Below, in pieces: positions 1 through 8,004 of a DNA stretch of 36,145 bases; the stretch's first letter is position 1; each line of letters opens with the position of its first letter. A program made the translations under genes and the position numbers. Origin of the DNA: a virus; IMG/VR virus record IMGVR_UViG_3300030101_003658, positions 1-36,145 of that record. One strand, given 5' to 3'. The notes beneath the pieces were generated by a model. It was not told the DNA's origin, made no database searches, and was given only the letters and a program-made list of their open reading frames with translations.

Positions 1-600
1 TTACTTTATCCAAATGACGGTGGTACCACAAGTGGTGGTGCACATAGATATATGTTTTACGAAGCAAGCGGTTTAGCAAGTAGTACTCAGCTTAGTTGTA
101 CCCACATCAATTCAAACGTTAGAGCGGGTGTTGGTTTACCGGCAATAGATTTTACTGGATATAGTGGTTTAAAGTTAGAGTTTTGGGCACATGTATTTGG
201 AGCTGGATTTCATGGGAACACGAGTTGTGACGAGGTTGGATTTGCTGTTGCTGTCACCAACTCAGCCACATCAACATCATCAGCTAATGAAATTGCAACA
301 GGGTTGGGACTAAGTAGTGATACAGCTGGAGGCGCAGAAATGACATATACTGACTTAAGTGGTAATGTTGTAACAACTAAAAGGCTTGGTGGTGATGGGC
401 AAATACAAACTTCAGGTCACGGTTCTGTAGCAGATGGAGCTAAGTGGATTAAAGTTACGGCTGATATAAGTGGTGCTAGTGGAGCAAGCGATGCTCGTAT
501 ATACTTTACAAACATTACTCATGGCGGTCAGGGTACTGCAACTTCAAGATATCAACAAGATGTTTGTGTAGATAATATAAGAATAACAGGATTGGTATAA
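1..600 (+). CDS. C-terminal part of a beta-rich, lectin-like or fibre-like protein (5' truncated)
   Basis: The reading frame is open from base 1 and ends at the TAA at 598-600, so the gene begins left of the window; the first internal Met at 52 is probably not the start. The visible 199 residues are rich in Gly, Ser, Thr and Ala with alternating hydrophobic residues, as in a beta-sandwich. They contain segments such as GYSGLKLEFWAHVFG and WIKVTADISGASG and end in VCVDNIRITGLV. An ending of the type 'D-N-I-R-I' is common in carbohydrate-binding jelly-roll domains of secreted Bacteroidota proteins. A role in adsorption or as a virion decoration protein is inference from this fold-like pattern and from the phage context. 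No catalytic motif is visible. The next gene starts one base after the stop. Confidence 0.7.
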   Translation, partial: LLYPNDGGTTSGGAHRYMFYEASGLASSTQLSCTHINSNVRAGVGLPAIDFTGYSGLKLEFWAHVFGAGFHGNTSCDEVGFAVAVTNSATSTSSANEIATGLGLSSDTAGGAEMTYTDLSGNVVTTKRLGGDGQIQTSGHGSVADGAKWIKVTADISGASGASDARIYFTNITHGGQGTATSRYQQDVCVDNIRITGLV

Positions 601-601
601 T

Positions 602-802
602 ATGGAAAAATGTACAGAATGTGCAGAAGGCACAATAAAAATAGTTAAATACGTTTGTAGAGAAAACGATTACGCTTTGTTAGAGGATAACGGAGATGTT
701 ATAGAAAAATATGACGAACACGGTCTATCAAGTGATGATAATGAAATTGGGGATGTTGATAGATACAAGCTGTGCTCCTGTGGTAAAAGATTTGAAATAT
801 AA
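602..802 (+). CDS. Small hypothetical protein with Cys pairs, possible zinc ribbon
   Basis: This 66-aa acidic protein begins one base after the preceding stop, so translation is probably coupled. It has a CxxC pair at residues 4-7 (CTEC), a Cys at 19 and a second pair at 58-60 (CSC, followed by GKRFEI). Two Cys pairs flanking a hydrophilic middle suggest a zinc-ribbon-like fold, but the second pair is CxC rather than CxxC, so metal binding is only inferred. I do not recognise a named family. Its place beside other small hypothetical genes upstream of the packaging cluster suggests an accessory role. Confidence 0.75.
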   Translation: MEKCTECAEGTIKIVKYVCRENDYALLEDNGDVIEKYDEHGLSSDDNEIGDVDRYKLCSCGKRFEI

Positions 803-828
803 CTAATAATTAAATAAAATTAAATAAA

Positions 829-1116
829 ATGGCAAAAAAAGAAAAAGAAATAGAATTAAAAGTAAAAGCAGAAAAAATATCTGAAGAACATTTAACTGAG
901 TTACAAAAATTAGTAAATGGTATAAATGGTATACAGTTTAATATAGGTAAAATTGAATCTCAAAAACACGAGATGCTACATCAACTAACCGTACTGCAAC
1001 AAAAGACACATCAAATGCAAGACACTTTGCAAAAAGAGTATGGAACTTATGATGTTGATTTGACTGATGGTAAGATTAACTGGCCTGAAGATAAAAAGAA
1101 AGAAGATGAAAAATAA
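829..1116 (+). CDS. Small coiled-coil hypothetical protein
   Basis: This 95-aa protein starts at an ATG preceded by an A/T-only leader with no Shine-Dalgarno sequence. Residues 1-20 are Lys/Glu-rich. Residues about 18-70 look helical with heptad-like spacing of Leu, Ile and Met (ISEEHLTELQKLVNGI to VLQQKTHQMQDTLQ). The tail is EYGTYDVDLTDGKINWPEDK. Short coiled-coil proteins with a similar 'EYGT-DV--DG-I' tail are, as far as I recall, common and unassigned in marine phages. The end overlaps the next start by 11 bases. No enzymatic motif is visible; it could be a small virion or assembly factor. Confidence 0.8.
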   Translation: MAKKEKEIELKVKAEKISEEHLTELQKLVNGINGIQFNIGKIESQKHEMLHQLTVLQQKTHQMQDTLQKEYGTYDVDLTDGKINWPEDKKKEDEK

Positions 1117-1330
1117 TATCATCAGAAAAATAACTATAGGTAAAGATTACAAAAATGATTCTATGCACTATGCTGTGGATCAGGAGGTTTACGGAGGTCA
1201 TAAGATTTGTGATATAATAGAGGAAGAAGATAAATACTGTATTTATATTAGAAAAGGAGACGTAGTTATACCTTGGAAGGACTTTAATAAAAACATGGCT
1301 ATATCAGTTGAGTATAATCTAGAATACTAA
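1106..1330 (+). CDS. Small conserved hypothetical phage protein
   Basis: The frame is open from 1067, but the Met at 1106 is the better start: it gives a 74-aa protein and shortens the overlap with the preceding gene to 11 bases instead of 50. The sequence begins MKNNIIRKITIGKDY and contains YGGHKICDIIEEEDKYCIYI and VIPWKDFNKNMAISVEY. The alternating pattern suggests a small beta-rich domain. Similar proteins with a 'VPWK-FN-NMP' core seem familiar from marine phage genomes, without known function. The stop TAA shares its last A with the ATG of the next gene (TAATG), which implies coupled translation. Confidence 0.7.
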   Translation: MKNNIIRKITIGKDYKNDSMHYAVDQEVYGGHKICDIIEEEDKYCIYIRKGDVVIPWKDFNKNMAISVEYNLEY

Positions 1331-1917
1331 TGAAACCTTTTAAAGATTTTATAGTATCACCAATTGGCGATAGATATAATAATATCGCAAAAGTTGGTGA
1401 TAAGAGTTTGATACTCAACACTGATATATACAATCATGAGTTTGTTAATAGACAAGCTAGTGTAATCGCTACTCCATTATTATTTTCATCACCTATAAAA
1501 GTGGGTGATGAAATAATAATACATCATAACGTTTTTAGAAGATGGAACGATATGAAAGGTAAAGAAAAAAATAGTAGATCTTACTTAAAAGAAAACCATT
1601 ATTTAATATCTCCTGACCAAGTATATTTATACAAAAGAAAAAAGTGGAATGTTATTGACGGTTACACTTATATAAAACCAATAGTATCAAATGATAAAAT
1701 GTCATTTAGCGCAGAAGAAGAGTTGATAGGTATTGTTAAATACTCTGATGGTACTTTTGATATAAACGAGGTAGTAGGATATAGACCTAGAACAGTTGTT
1801 GAAGATTTTGTTGACGGAGAAAGATTATATAGAGTTATGAATAAATTTATTACAATTAAATATGGACATAAAGGAAACAAAAAAGAATATAATCCAAGCT
1901 GGACACAAAGCGGTTGA
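1330..1917 (+). CDS. Hypothetical protein with possible GroES-like (chaperonin cofactor) fold
   Basis: This 195-aa protein is coupled to the upstream gene by a TAATG overlap. It has the feel of a Hsp10/GroES-type beta barrel: an opening that could match the 'KP--DRV' strand (FKDFIVSPIGDRYNN), then IKVGDEIIIHHNVFRRW, then a late VVGYRPRTVVEDFVDGE. 'VGDEVIV' strands and a 'GIVKYSDGTF' strand are typical of GroES barrels, and several phages encode cofactors that adapt the host chaperonin to fold the capsid protein. The position just before terminase and capsid genes would suit that role. This is inference: the fold and the mobile loop cannot be proven from sequence reading. The 3' end overlaps the next gene by 56 bases. 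Confidence 0.75.
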   Translation: MKPFKDFIVSPIGDRYNNIAKVGDKSLILNTDIYNHEFVNRQASVIATPLLFSSPIKVGDEIIIHHNVFRRWNDMKGKEKNSRSYLKENHYLISPDQVYLYKRKKWNVIDGYTYIKPIVSNDKMSFSAEEELIGIVKYSDGTFDINEVVGYRPRTVVEDFVDGERLYRVMNKFITIKYGHKGNKKEYNPSWTQSG

Positions 1918-2137
1918 AGAGTTAATTAAGGTTGCTAGAGAAGAGATAGTTGATTCAGACGAAGATATATCAGCGGATAGATTAAAGAATGCGGCTGCTA
2001 CAAAGAAATTAGCTATATTTGATGCATTTGAAATACTAAACAGAATTCATGAAGAAGAGGCTATGTTAGAAGGCAAGCCTGTTGAAGAAGAAAAAAAGAC
2101 TACATTCAAAGGATTCGCAGAGGGAAGGTCTAAGTAA
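1862..2137 (+). CDS. Putative terminase small subunit
   Basis: This 91-aa, mostly helical protein lies directly before the large terminase and shares its last base with that start (TAATG). The core KAVEELIKVAREE to DRLKNAAATKKLAIFDAFEI resembles the helical DNA-binding or oligomerization proteins annotated as terminase small subunits or terminase-associated proteins in Bacteroidota phages. A small subunit would recognise phage DNA and feed it to the large subunit. The start at 1862 lies 56 bases inside the upstream gene in another frame. No later Met gives a sensible protein, so the overlap looks real. No helix-turn-helix is obvious, so the assignment rests mainly on position. Confidence 0.65.
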   Translation: MDIKETKKNIIQAGHKAVEELIKVAREEIVDSDEDISADRLKNAAATKKLAIFDAFEILNRIHEEEAMLEGKPVEEEKKTTFKGFAEGRSK

Positions 2138-4350
2138 TGTATAAACAAACATTATATAAGGTTGTAAAACCTATAAAATTAAATACCATCAAAAGACTTA
2201 ATAAGTCTAAGAAGTGGGAATATGGTTATAACAAGGAAAATGATATTATTAGTATTAGTAAAAGTGGGCAAATTGGTGAAGTACTTGAAATCCAAGATCT
2301 TCAAATAGCTCTACCTAAACAACCAAGCGAGATATATAGCTGTAGTAAAATAAAGTCAGAGCAAAAGTGGAAACAATTCCCTGCTAATCCTGAGTTTAAA
2401 AGAATTAAAACTGTATTTGACTGGCAAGATTATCCAGATGATTTTAAAGAAAAACATTATGGATATATAGACGAAGAGTTTAAGAGAAGAGAAGAAGGTT
2501 TTTGGTTTATGAATAACGGAAAACCAACATATATAACAGGAACACACTACATGTATTTACAATGGAGTAAAATAGATGTTGGTGCTCCAGATTTTAGAGA
2601 GGCCAATAGGTTATTCTTTATATTCTGGGAAGCTTGTAAAGCAGATAAAAGAAGTTATGGAATGTGCTATTTAAAAAATAGACGTTCAGCTGAAACTGTT
2701 AATTTAGCTACATTAGCTAGTGATAGTAGATTTGGTATATTATCTAAAACTGGTGCTGATGCGAAGAAAATGTTTACGGACAAAGTAGTACCTATTAGTT
2801 TAAATTATCCATTCTTCTTCAAACCAATACAGGACGGTATGGACCGACCAAAGTCCGAGCTCGCTTACAGGGTGCCAGCTAAAAAGTTTACTCGTAGAAA
2901 AATGAGGGAGCGTGAAGAACAAGATGATATGGAAGGTCTTGATACTACTATTGACTGGAAAAATACAGGTGATAATAGTTATGACGGTGAAAAATTATCT
3001 TTATTAGTTCATGATGAAAGTGGTAAATGGGAAAGACCTGACAACATAAAAAATAACTGGAGAGTTACAAAAACTTGTTTACGGTTGGGTAGTAGAATTA
3101 TAGGTAAATGCATGATGGGGTCAACTTCCAATGCTTTAGATAAAGGAGGTGACAATTTTAAAAATTTATATAATAACTCTGATGTAACAAAAAGAAATAG
3201 AAATGGACAAACAAAGTCTGGATTATATTCTTTATTTATACCAATGGAGTGGAATTACGAGGGATTTATTGATGAGTATGGCCAACCAGTTTTTAATACA
3301 CCAGAAAAAACTAAAGTTGATCCACAAGGTTTAGATATAGATTATGGAGTTATAGACCATTGGGATAATGAAGCCGAAGGATTAAAAGATGATCAAGACG
3401 CGCTAAATGAATTTTACCGTCAATTTCCTAGAACTGAAGAGCATGCGTTTAGAGACGAAACTAAAAATAGTATATTTAACCTTATTAAAATATACGAACA
3501 AATAGATTACAACGAAGGTAATAAAAACTCTTCAGTAATAACAACTGGTAGTTTTCAATGGACTAATGGCGTGAAGGACACACAAGTTGTATTTACTCCA
3601 AACCCAAATGGTAGATTTAAAATAAGTTGGGTGCCAGAGCAAAGATTGCAAAATAATGTTATATTAAAAAATGGAGTAAAGCACCCAGGTAACGAACACA
3701 TGGGAGCGTTCGGTTGTGATTCATATGACATATCAGGAACAGTAGATGGTGTTGGATCTAAAGGTGCGTTACATGGATTAACTAAATTTTCAATGGAAAA
3801 TGCTCCAGCTAATACTTTCTTTTTAGAATATATAGCAAGACCACAAACGGCTGATATATTTTTTGAAGACATACTAATGGCACTAGTGTTTTATGGGATG
3901 CCAATACTTGCGGAAAATAATAAACCAAGATTATTATATTATTTAAGAAGAAGAGGATATAGAGCGTTTAGCATGAATAGGCCAGATAAGATTTGGAACA
4001 AACTATCAACAGCAGAAAAAGAAGTAGGTGGTATACCAAACTCTAGTGAAGATATAAAGCAAGCCCACGCGGCTGCTATTGAAACTTATATTAACGATCA
4101 CGTTGGGTTGTTACAAGATGGTACTTATGGAAATATGTATTTTAACGAAACATTAAACGACTGGTCTAGATTTGATATAACTAAAAGAACAAAGCACGAT
4201 GCTTCAATAAGTACTGGATTAGCTATAATGGCTTGTAATAGACATTTATATAGACCAAATCCAGTTAAACAAAAAACCTCTTTAAACCTTAATATTTCAA
4301 AGTATAATAACAAAGGATTTCAATCAACAATAATAAAAAATAAAGTATGA
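2137..4350 (+). CDS. terL: Terminase large subunit (ATPase-nuclease DNA packaging motor)
   Basis: This 737-aa protein packages DNA into the prohead. The ATPase half shows a Walker A-like loop at residues 180-187 (KNRRSAET) in place of the usual G-R-x-x-G-K-T. A clear Walker B follows at 289-294 (LLVHDE), with the catalytic Glu at 294. The nuclease half shows FGCDSYDISG with Asp528 and Asp531, and a late HDASISTGLA with Asp688. These fit the acidic RNase H-like metal-binding residues of terminase nucleases. The segment MALVFYGMPILAENN is also typical of TerL from Bacteroidota phages. Length suits a larger TerL. The end overlaps the portal start by four bases (ATGA), so the two are probably translated together. 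A short, locally GC-richer patch lies at about 2830-2880. Confidence 0.9.
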   Translation: MYKQTLYKVVKPIKLNTIKRLNKSKKWEYGYNKENDIISISKSGQIGEVLEIQDLQIALPKQPSEIYSCSKIKSEQKWKQFPANPEFKRIKTVFDWQDYPDDFKEKHYGYIDEEFKRREEGFWFMNNGKPTYITGTHYMYLQWSKIDVGAPDFREANRLFFIFWEACKADKRSYGMCYLKNRRSAETVNLATLASDSRFGILSKTGADAKKMFTDKVVPISLNYPFFFKPIQDGMDRPKSELAYRVPAKKFTRRKMREREEQDDMEGLDTTIDWKNTGDNSYDGEKLSLLVHDESGKWERPDNIKNNWRVTKTCLRLGSRIIGKCMMGSTSNALDKGGDNFKNLYNNSDVTKRNRNGQTKSGLYSLFIPMEWNYEGFIDEYGQPVFNTPEKTKVDPQGLDIDYGVIDHWDNEAEGLKDDQDALNEFYRQFPRTEEHAFRDETKNSIFNLIKIYEQIDYNEGNKNSSVITTGSFQWTNGVKDTQVVFTPNPNGRFKISWVPEQRLQNNVILKNGVKHPGNEHMGAFGCDSYDISGTVDGVGSKGALHGLTKFSMENAPANTFFLEYIARPQTADIFFEDILMALVFYGMPILAENNKPRLLYYLRRRGYRAFSMNRPDKIWNKLSTAEKEVGGIPNSSEDIKQAHAAAIETYINDHVGLLQDGTYGNMYFNETLNDWSRFDITKRTKHDASISTGLAIMACNRHLYRPNPVKQKTSLNLNISKYNNKGFQSTIIKNKV

Positions 4351-6740
4351 CAGAGTCTGTTATAAATTTTCCATCACAAGCGGTTAGCGATTTAGAAAAG
4401 CTTAGCTTGGACTACGGTTTAAAAGTAGCTAGAGCCATAAAATGGGAGTGGTTCAATGGCAATGAAAGTAAATATTATAGTAACGTAAATAATTTTCATA
4501 AATTAAGATTATACGCTAGAGGAGAGCAGCCGGTGCAAAAATATAAAAATGAATTATCTATAAACGGTGATTTATCTTATCTTAATCTTGATTGGAAACC
4601 AGTGCCAATTATATCTAAATTCGTAGATATAGTAGTAAACGGCATGGCTCAAAGAACATTTGAAATAAATGCTTTTTCACAAGATCCTTTTGGCGTTAGT
4701 AAAAGAACTGAGTATATGGAATCTATACTTAGAGACATGAGATCTAAAGAATATAACGATATAGTTCAGCAAAAATTTGGAATTGATCTTTACGAAAATG
4801 ATAAAGAAAATTTACCAGAAACAGAAGAAGAACTAGCGTTGCATATGCAATTGAGTTACAAGCAATCTATAGAATTAGCTGAAGAACAAGCTTTAAATGT
4901 TTTATTTGAAAACAGCGATTACGAACTTGTAAGACGTAGAACTTTATACGACTTAACTACTATAGGTATTGGCGCGACTAAAACAACTTTTGATTGGTCT
5001 GAAGGCGCTAAAGTTAAATATGTTGATCCAGCTAATTTAGTTTATTCGTATACTGAATCCCCTTATTTTGATGATATATATTATGTTGGTGAGTTAAAAG
5101 AGTTACCAATAAACGAACTTGTTAAAGAGTTTCCAGAGTTGACAGAAGAAGATATTAAAATGATAACTCAAACTAAAGACCAAAGTAGGTATTTATATAG
5201 TAAGAGCGATGATAAAAATAAAGTACAGGTATTATACTTTAACTACAAAACTCATATGAATGATGTTTATAAGTTAAAGAAAACTGGAAGTGGAGGTGAA
5301 AAAGTTATAGAAAAAGATGACACGTTTAATCCACCTGTTAAAAGTATGGATGGTGATTTTAGTAGATTAGAAAGAGTTGTTGAGGTATTATATGAAGGTG
5401 TTTATATTCCAGGATGCGATAAACTATTAACTTGGGGAATGGCTGATAATATGATGAGATCTGATTCTGATTTCAATGTAGTTAAAATGAATTACCAAAT
5501 AGTAGCGCCTAGAATGTATCAAGGTAGAATAGAATCGTTAGTTAGTAGAATAACTGGTTTTGCGGATATGATACAACTTACGCATTTAAAGCTGCAGCAA
5601 GTTATGGCTCGTATGGTACCTGATGGTGTATATTTAGACGCTGATGGTTTAGCTGAAATAGATTTAGGTAACGGAACAAATTACAATCCACAAGAAGCAT
5701 TAAACATGTTCTTTCAAACTGGTTCTGTTATCGGTAGAAGTTTTACATCAGAGGGAGACATGAACCCAGGTAAAGTTCCAATACAGCAAATAAACAACGG
5801 TGTATCTGGTGGTAAACTACAAGCTTTAATACAGACGTATAATTATTATTTGCAAATGATAAGAGATGTGACCGGATTAAACGAGGCTAGAGATGGTAGT
5901 ATGCCTGATGCTAATGCTTTAGTTGGAGTACAAAAATTAGCAGCCGCTAACTCAAATACGGCTACTAGACACGTACTTCAATCGATGTTATACTTAACAG
6001 CTGAAGTTGCTGAATGCCTGTCATTAAGAATATCTGATATTGTAGAATATTCTCCAACTAAAAATGCTTTTATACAAGCGGTAGGAGCTCACAATGTTGC
6101 TACATTAGAAGAGTTAAAAAACTTACATCTTCACGATTTTGGTATATACATTGAAATGTTGCCAGATGAAGAAGAGAAAGCAATATTAGAAAACAATATA
6201 CAAGTTGCTTTATCAAAAGATTCAATAGACTTAGACGACGCTATTGACTTAAGGGAAGTTAGAAATTTAAAGTTAGCAAACCAATTGCTAAAATTAAAAA
6301 GAAAAAAGAAAATGCAAAGAGATCAAATGATGCAACAGCAAAATATACAAGCCCAAGCTCAAGCTAACGCTCAACAACAACAAGCTGCTGCTCAAATGGA
6401 AATGGAAAAAAATAATTCAAAAATGCAAGCTGATATGCAACTAGAACAAACTAAAGGGCAATTGCAATCTCAGTTTTTACAACAAGAAATACAAGGTAAA
6501 AAAGAATTAATGCAGTTTGAGTTTGAATTAAACTCTAAGTTAAAACAAATGGAAAGAGATACTAGCGCTGCTAATGAATCAATGAGAGAAGATAGAAAAG
6601 ATCAAAGAGTTGATAGGCAAGCTGGCCACCAAATGAACATGATTGACAAAAGAAAAGAGGGTGATACTCTTAATAAGTTTGAATCGTCAGGTAATGATAT
6701 ACTTAGTGGGGACGCTAATATAGACATGATTGGCATGTAA
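4347..6740 (+). CDS. Portal protein
   Basis: This 797-aa protein starts within the last codons of the terminase gene (ATGA overlap), the standard position for the portal, the dodecameric ring at the capsid vertex through which DNA passes. Its N-terminal region (LRLYARGEQPVQKYKNELSI) and the region around 480-530 (MIRDVTGLNEARDGSMPDAN) match the helical stem and crown style of podovirus portals. The segment MLPDEEEKAILENNIQVALS also recurs in Bacteroidota phage portals. The C-terminal region from about residue 655 is Gln/Met/Ala-rich and strongly coiled-coil (MMQQQNIQAQAQANAQQQQA onward). It resembles the barrel extension of P22-type portals, although that comparison is structural inference. 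Confidence 0.88.
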   Translation: MTESVINFPSQAVSDLEKLSLDYGLKVARAIKWEWFNGNESKYYSNVNNFHKLRLYARGEQPVQKYKNELSINGDLSYLNLDWKPVPIISKFVDIVVNGMAQRTFEINAFSQDPFGVSKRTEYMESILRDMRSKEYNDIVQQKFGIDLYENDKENLPETEEELALHMQLSYKQSIELAEEQALNVLFENSDYELVRRRTLYDLTTIGIGATKTTFDWSEGAKVKYVDPANLVYSYTESPYFDDIYYVGELKELPINELVKEFPELTEEDIKMITQTKDQSRYLYSKSDDKNKVQVLYFNYKTHMNDVYKLKKTGSGGEKVIEKDDTFNPPVKSMDGDFSRLERVVEVLYEGVYIPGCDKLLTWGMADNMMRSDSDFNVVKMNYQIVAPRMYQGRIESLVSRITGFADMIQLTHLKLQQVMARMVPDGVYLDADGLAEIDLGNGTNYNPQEALNMFFQTGSVIGRSFTSEGDMNPGKVPIQQINNGVSGGKLQALIQTYNYYLQMIRDVTGLNEARDGSMPDANALVGVQKLAAANSNTATRHVLQSMLYLTAEVAECLSLRISDIVEYSPTKNAFIQAVGAHNVATLEELKNLHLHDFGIYIEMLPDEEEKAILENNIQVALSKDSIDLDDAIDLREVRNLKLANQLLKLKRKKKMQRDQMMQQQNIQAQAQANAQQQQAAAQMEMEKNNSKMQADMQLEQTKGQLQSQFLQQEIQGKKELMQFEFELNSKLKQMERDTSAANESMREDRKDQRVDRQAGHQMNMIDKRKEGDTLNKFESSGNDILSGDANIDMIGM

Positions 6741-6770
6741 TTAATATTTAATATTTTATAAAATTTTATT

Positions 6771-7982
6771 ATGGAAGAACTAAACGAAGAAGTTGTTGAA
6801 AAAACAACAGACCAACCTATTGAAGAGGTTACAGAAAACAAAGTGGAACAACCACGAGATGAAACAGGTAAATTTAAATCTAAATTTGAAAGCGCTAAAG
6901 ATGATAGTGTTTATAAAGTAGATTTAAATAAACCAGTTTCAACAGAAGAACCTGTAGAAGAAGAGGTTCAAAAAGAAAATGTAGTTGAAGAAGTTGCAGA
7001 AGAAAAACCTGTAGAAGAGAAAGAAGAAGCAATAGAACAAGAGCAAGAAGAAGCTCCAGTGCTTGAGGAAATAACAACTGAAGATTTAATTGAAAATAAA
7101 GATATTGTTGAAGAAGCTATAGAAGAAACGCAAGCTACTGGAAAACCTTTACCAGAATCTATACAAAAGTTAGTTGACTTTATGGAAGAAACTGGAGGTG
7201 ATATAAACGACTACGTAAATTTAAATCGTGATATAAGTAAAATGGACGATGCAGAGATATTAGATGAGTACTACAAGGAAACAAAATCTCATTTAACACC
7301 TGAGGAAAGATCATACTTATTAGAAGATTCATTTGGCATAGACGAAGAACTTGATGATGAAAAATCTGCACGAATGAAAAAAATAGCCCTTAAAGAGCAA
7401 GTTGCCGAGGCTAAAGCCTATTTAGACGGGCAAAAGTCTAAATACTATGAAGAAATTAAAGCTGGGTCAAAGTTGACTCAAGAACAACAAAAGGCTATTG
7501 ATTTCTTTAATAGATACAATAAGGAATCTGAAAGTCAAAAGAAGATAAATGAAGCAAGTAAAAGAACATTTTTAAATAAAACTAATAATCTTTTTAACGA
7601 AGAGTTCAAAGGTTTTGAATACAAAGTTGGAGATAAAAAATATAGGTTTAATGTTAAAGATGTTGATAAAGTAAAGACAACTCAAAGTGATATCAATAAC
7701 TTTGTTAACAAATTTGTTGGTGAAGATAAAACAACTATTGAAGATGCTAAAGGTTATCATAAATCTTTATTTACAGCTATGAATGCGGACGCTATTGCTA
7801 ATCATTTTTATGAACAAGGCAAAGCTGACGCAACAAAAGCTAGAATTGCTAAAGATAAAAATATAAACACTGAGCCTCGTAAATCTCACGGCGAAATTAA
7901 TGCTGGCGGTTTAAAAGTTAGAATACTTGGTGATTCTTCTTCTGATTTAAAAAACAGATCCTTCAAATTTAAAAAGAAGTAA
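6771..7982 (+). CDS. Acidic scaffold-like prohead protein
   Basis: This 403-aa protein lies between portal and major capsid, the usual site of the scaffold gene. Residues 1-120 are an extreme Glu/Val-rich low-complexity tract (EEPVEEEVQKENVVEEVAEE). The rest is charged and helical (LKEQVAEAKAYLDGQKSKYYEEIKAGSKL) and ends in a basic tail (NRSFKFKKK). Scaffold proteins are typically acidic, helical and end in a basic helix-like tail that contacts the capsid protein, so the composition fits well. There is no sign of a fused protease. The leader is A/T-only without a Shine-Dalgarno sequence. A non-scaffold internal core protein is the main alternative. Confidence 0.8.
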   Translation: MEELNEEVVEKTTDQPIEEVTENKVEQPRDETGKFKSKFESAKDDSVYKVDLNKPVSTEEPVEEEVQKENVVEEVAEEKPVEEKEEAIEQEQEEAPVLEEITTEDLIENKDIVEEAIEETQATGKPLPESIQKLVDFMEETGGDINDYVNLNRDISKMDDAEILDEYYKETKSHLTPEERSYLLEDSFGIDEELDDEKSARMKKIALKEQVAEAKAYLDGQKSKYYEEIKAGSKLTQEQQKAIDFFNRYNKESESQKKINEASKRTFLNKTNNLFNEEFKGFEYKVGDKKYRFNVKDVDKVKTTQSDINNFVNKFVGEDKTTIEDAKGYHKSLFTAMNADAIANHFYEQGKADATKARIAKDKNINTEPRKSHGEINAGGLKVRILGDSSSDLKNRSFKFKKK

Positions 7983-8004
7983 AACAATTTAAAATAAATT
8001 AATT

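Noticed and set aside
52-54. ATG at 52 as the start of the first gene
   Set aside because: The same frame is open back to base 1 with similar Gly/Thr-rich sequence, so the gene is probably truncated by the window edge.
1067-1108. Start at 1067 for the 74-aa gene
   Set aside because: It would overlap the upstream gene by 50 bases and add a Lys/Arg-rich stretch that is merely the other frame of that gene; Met at 1106 is a better fit.
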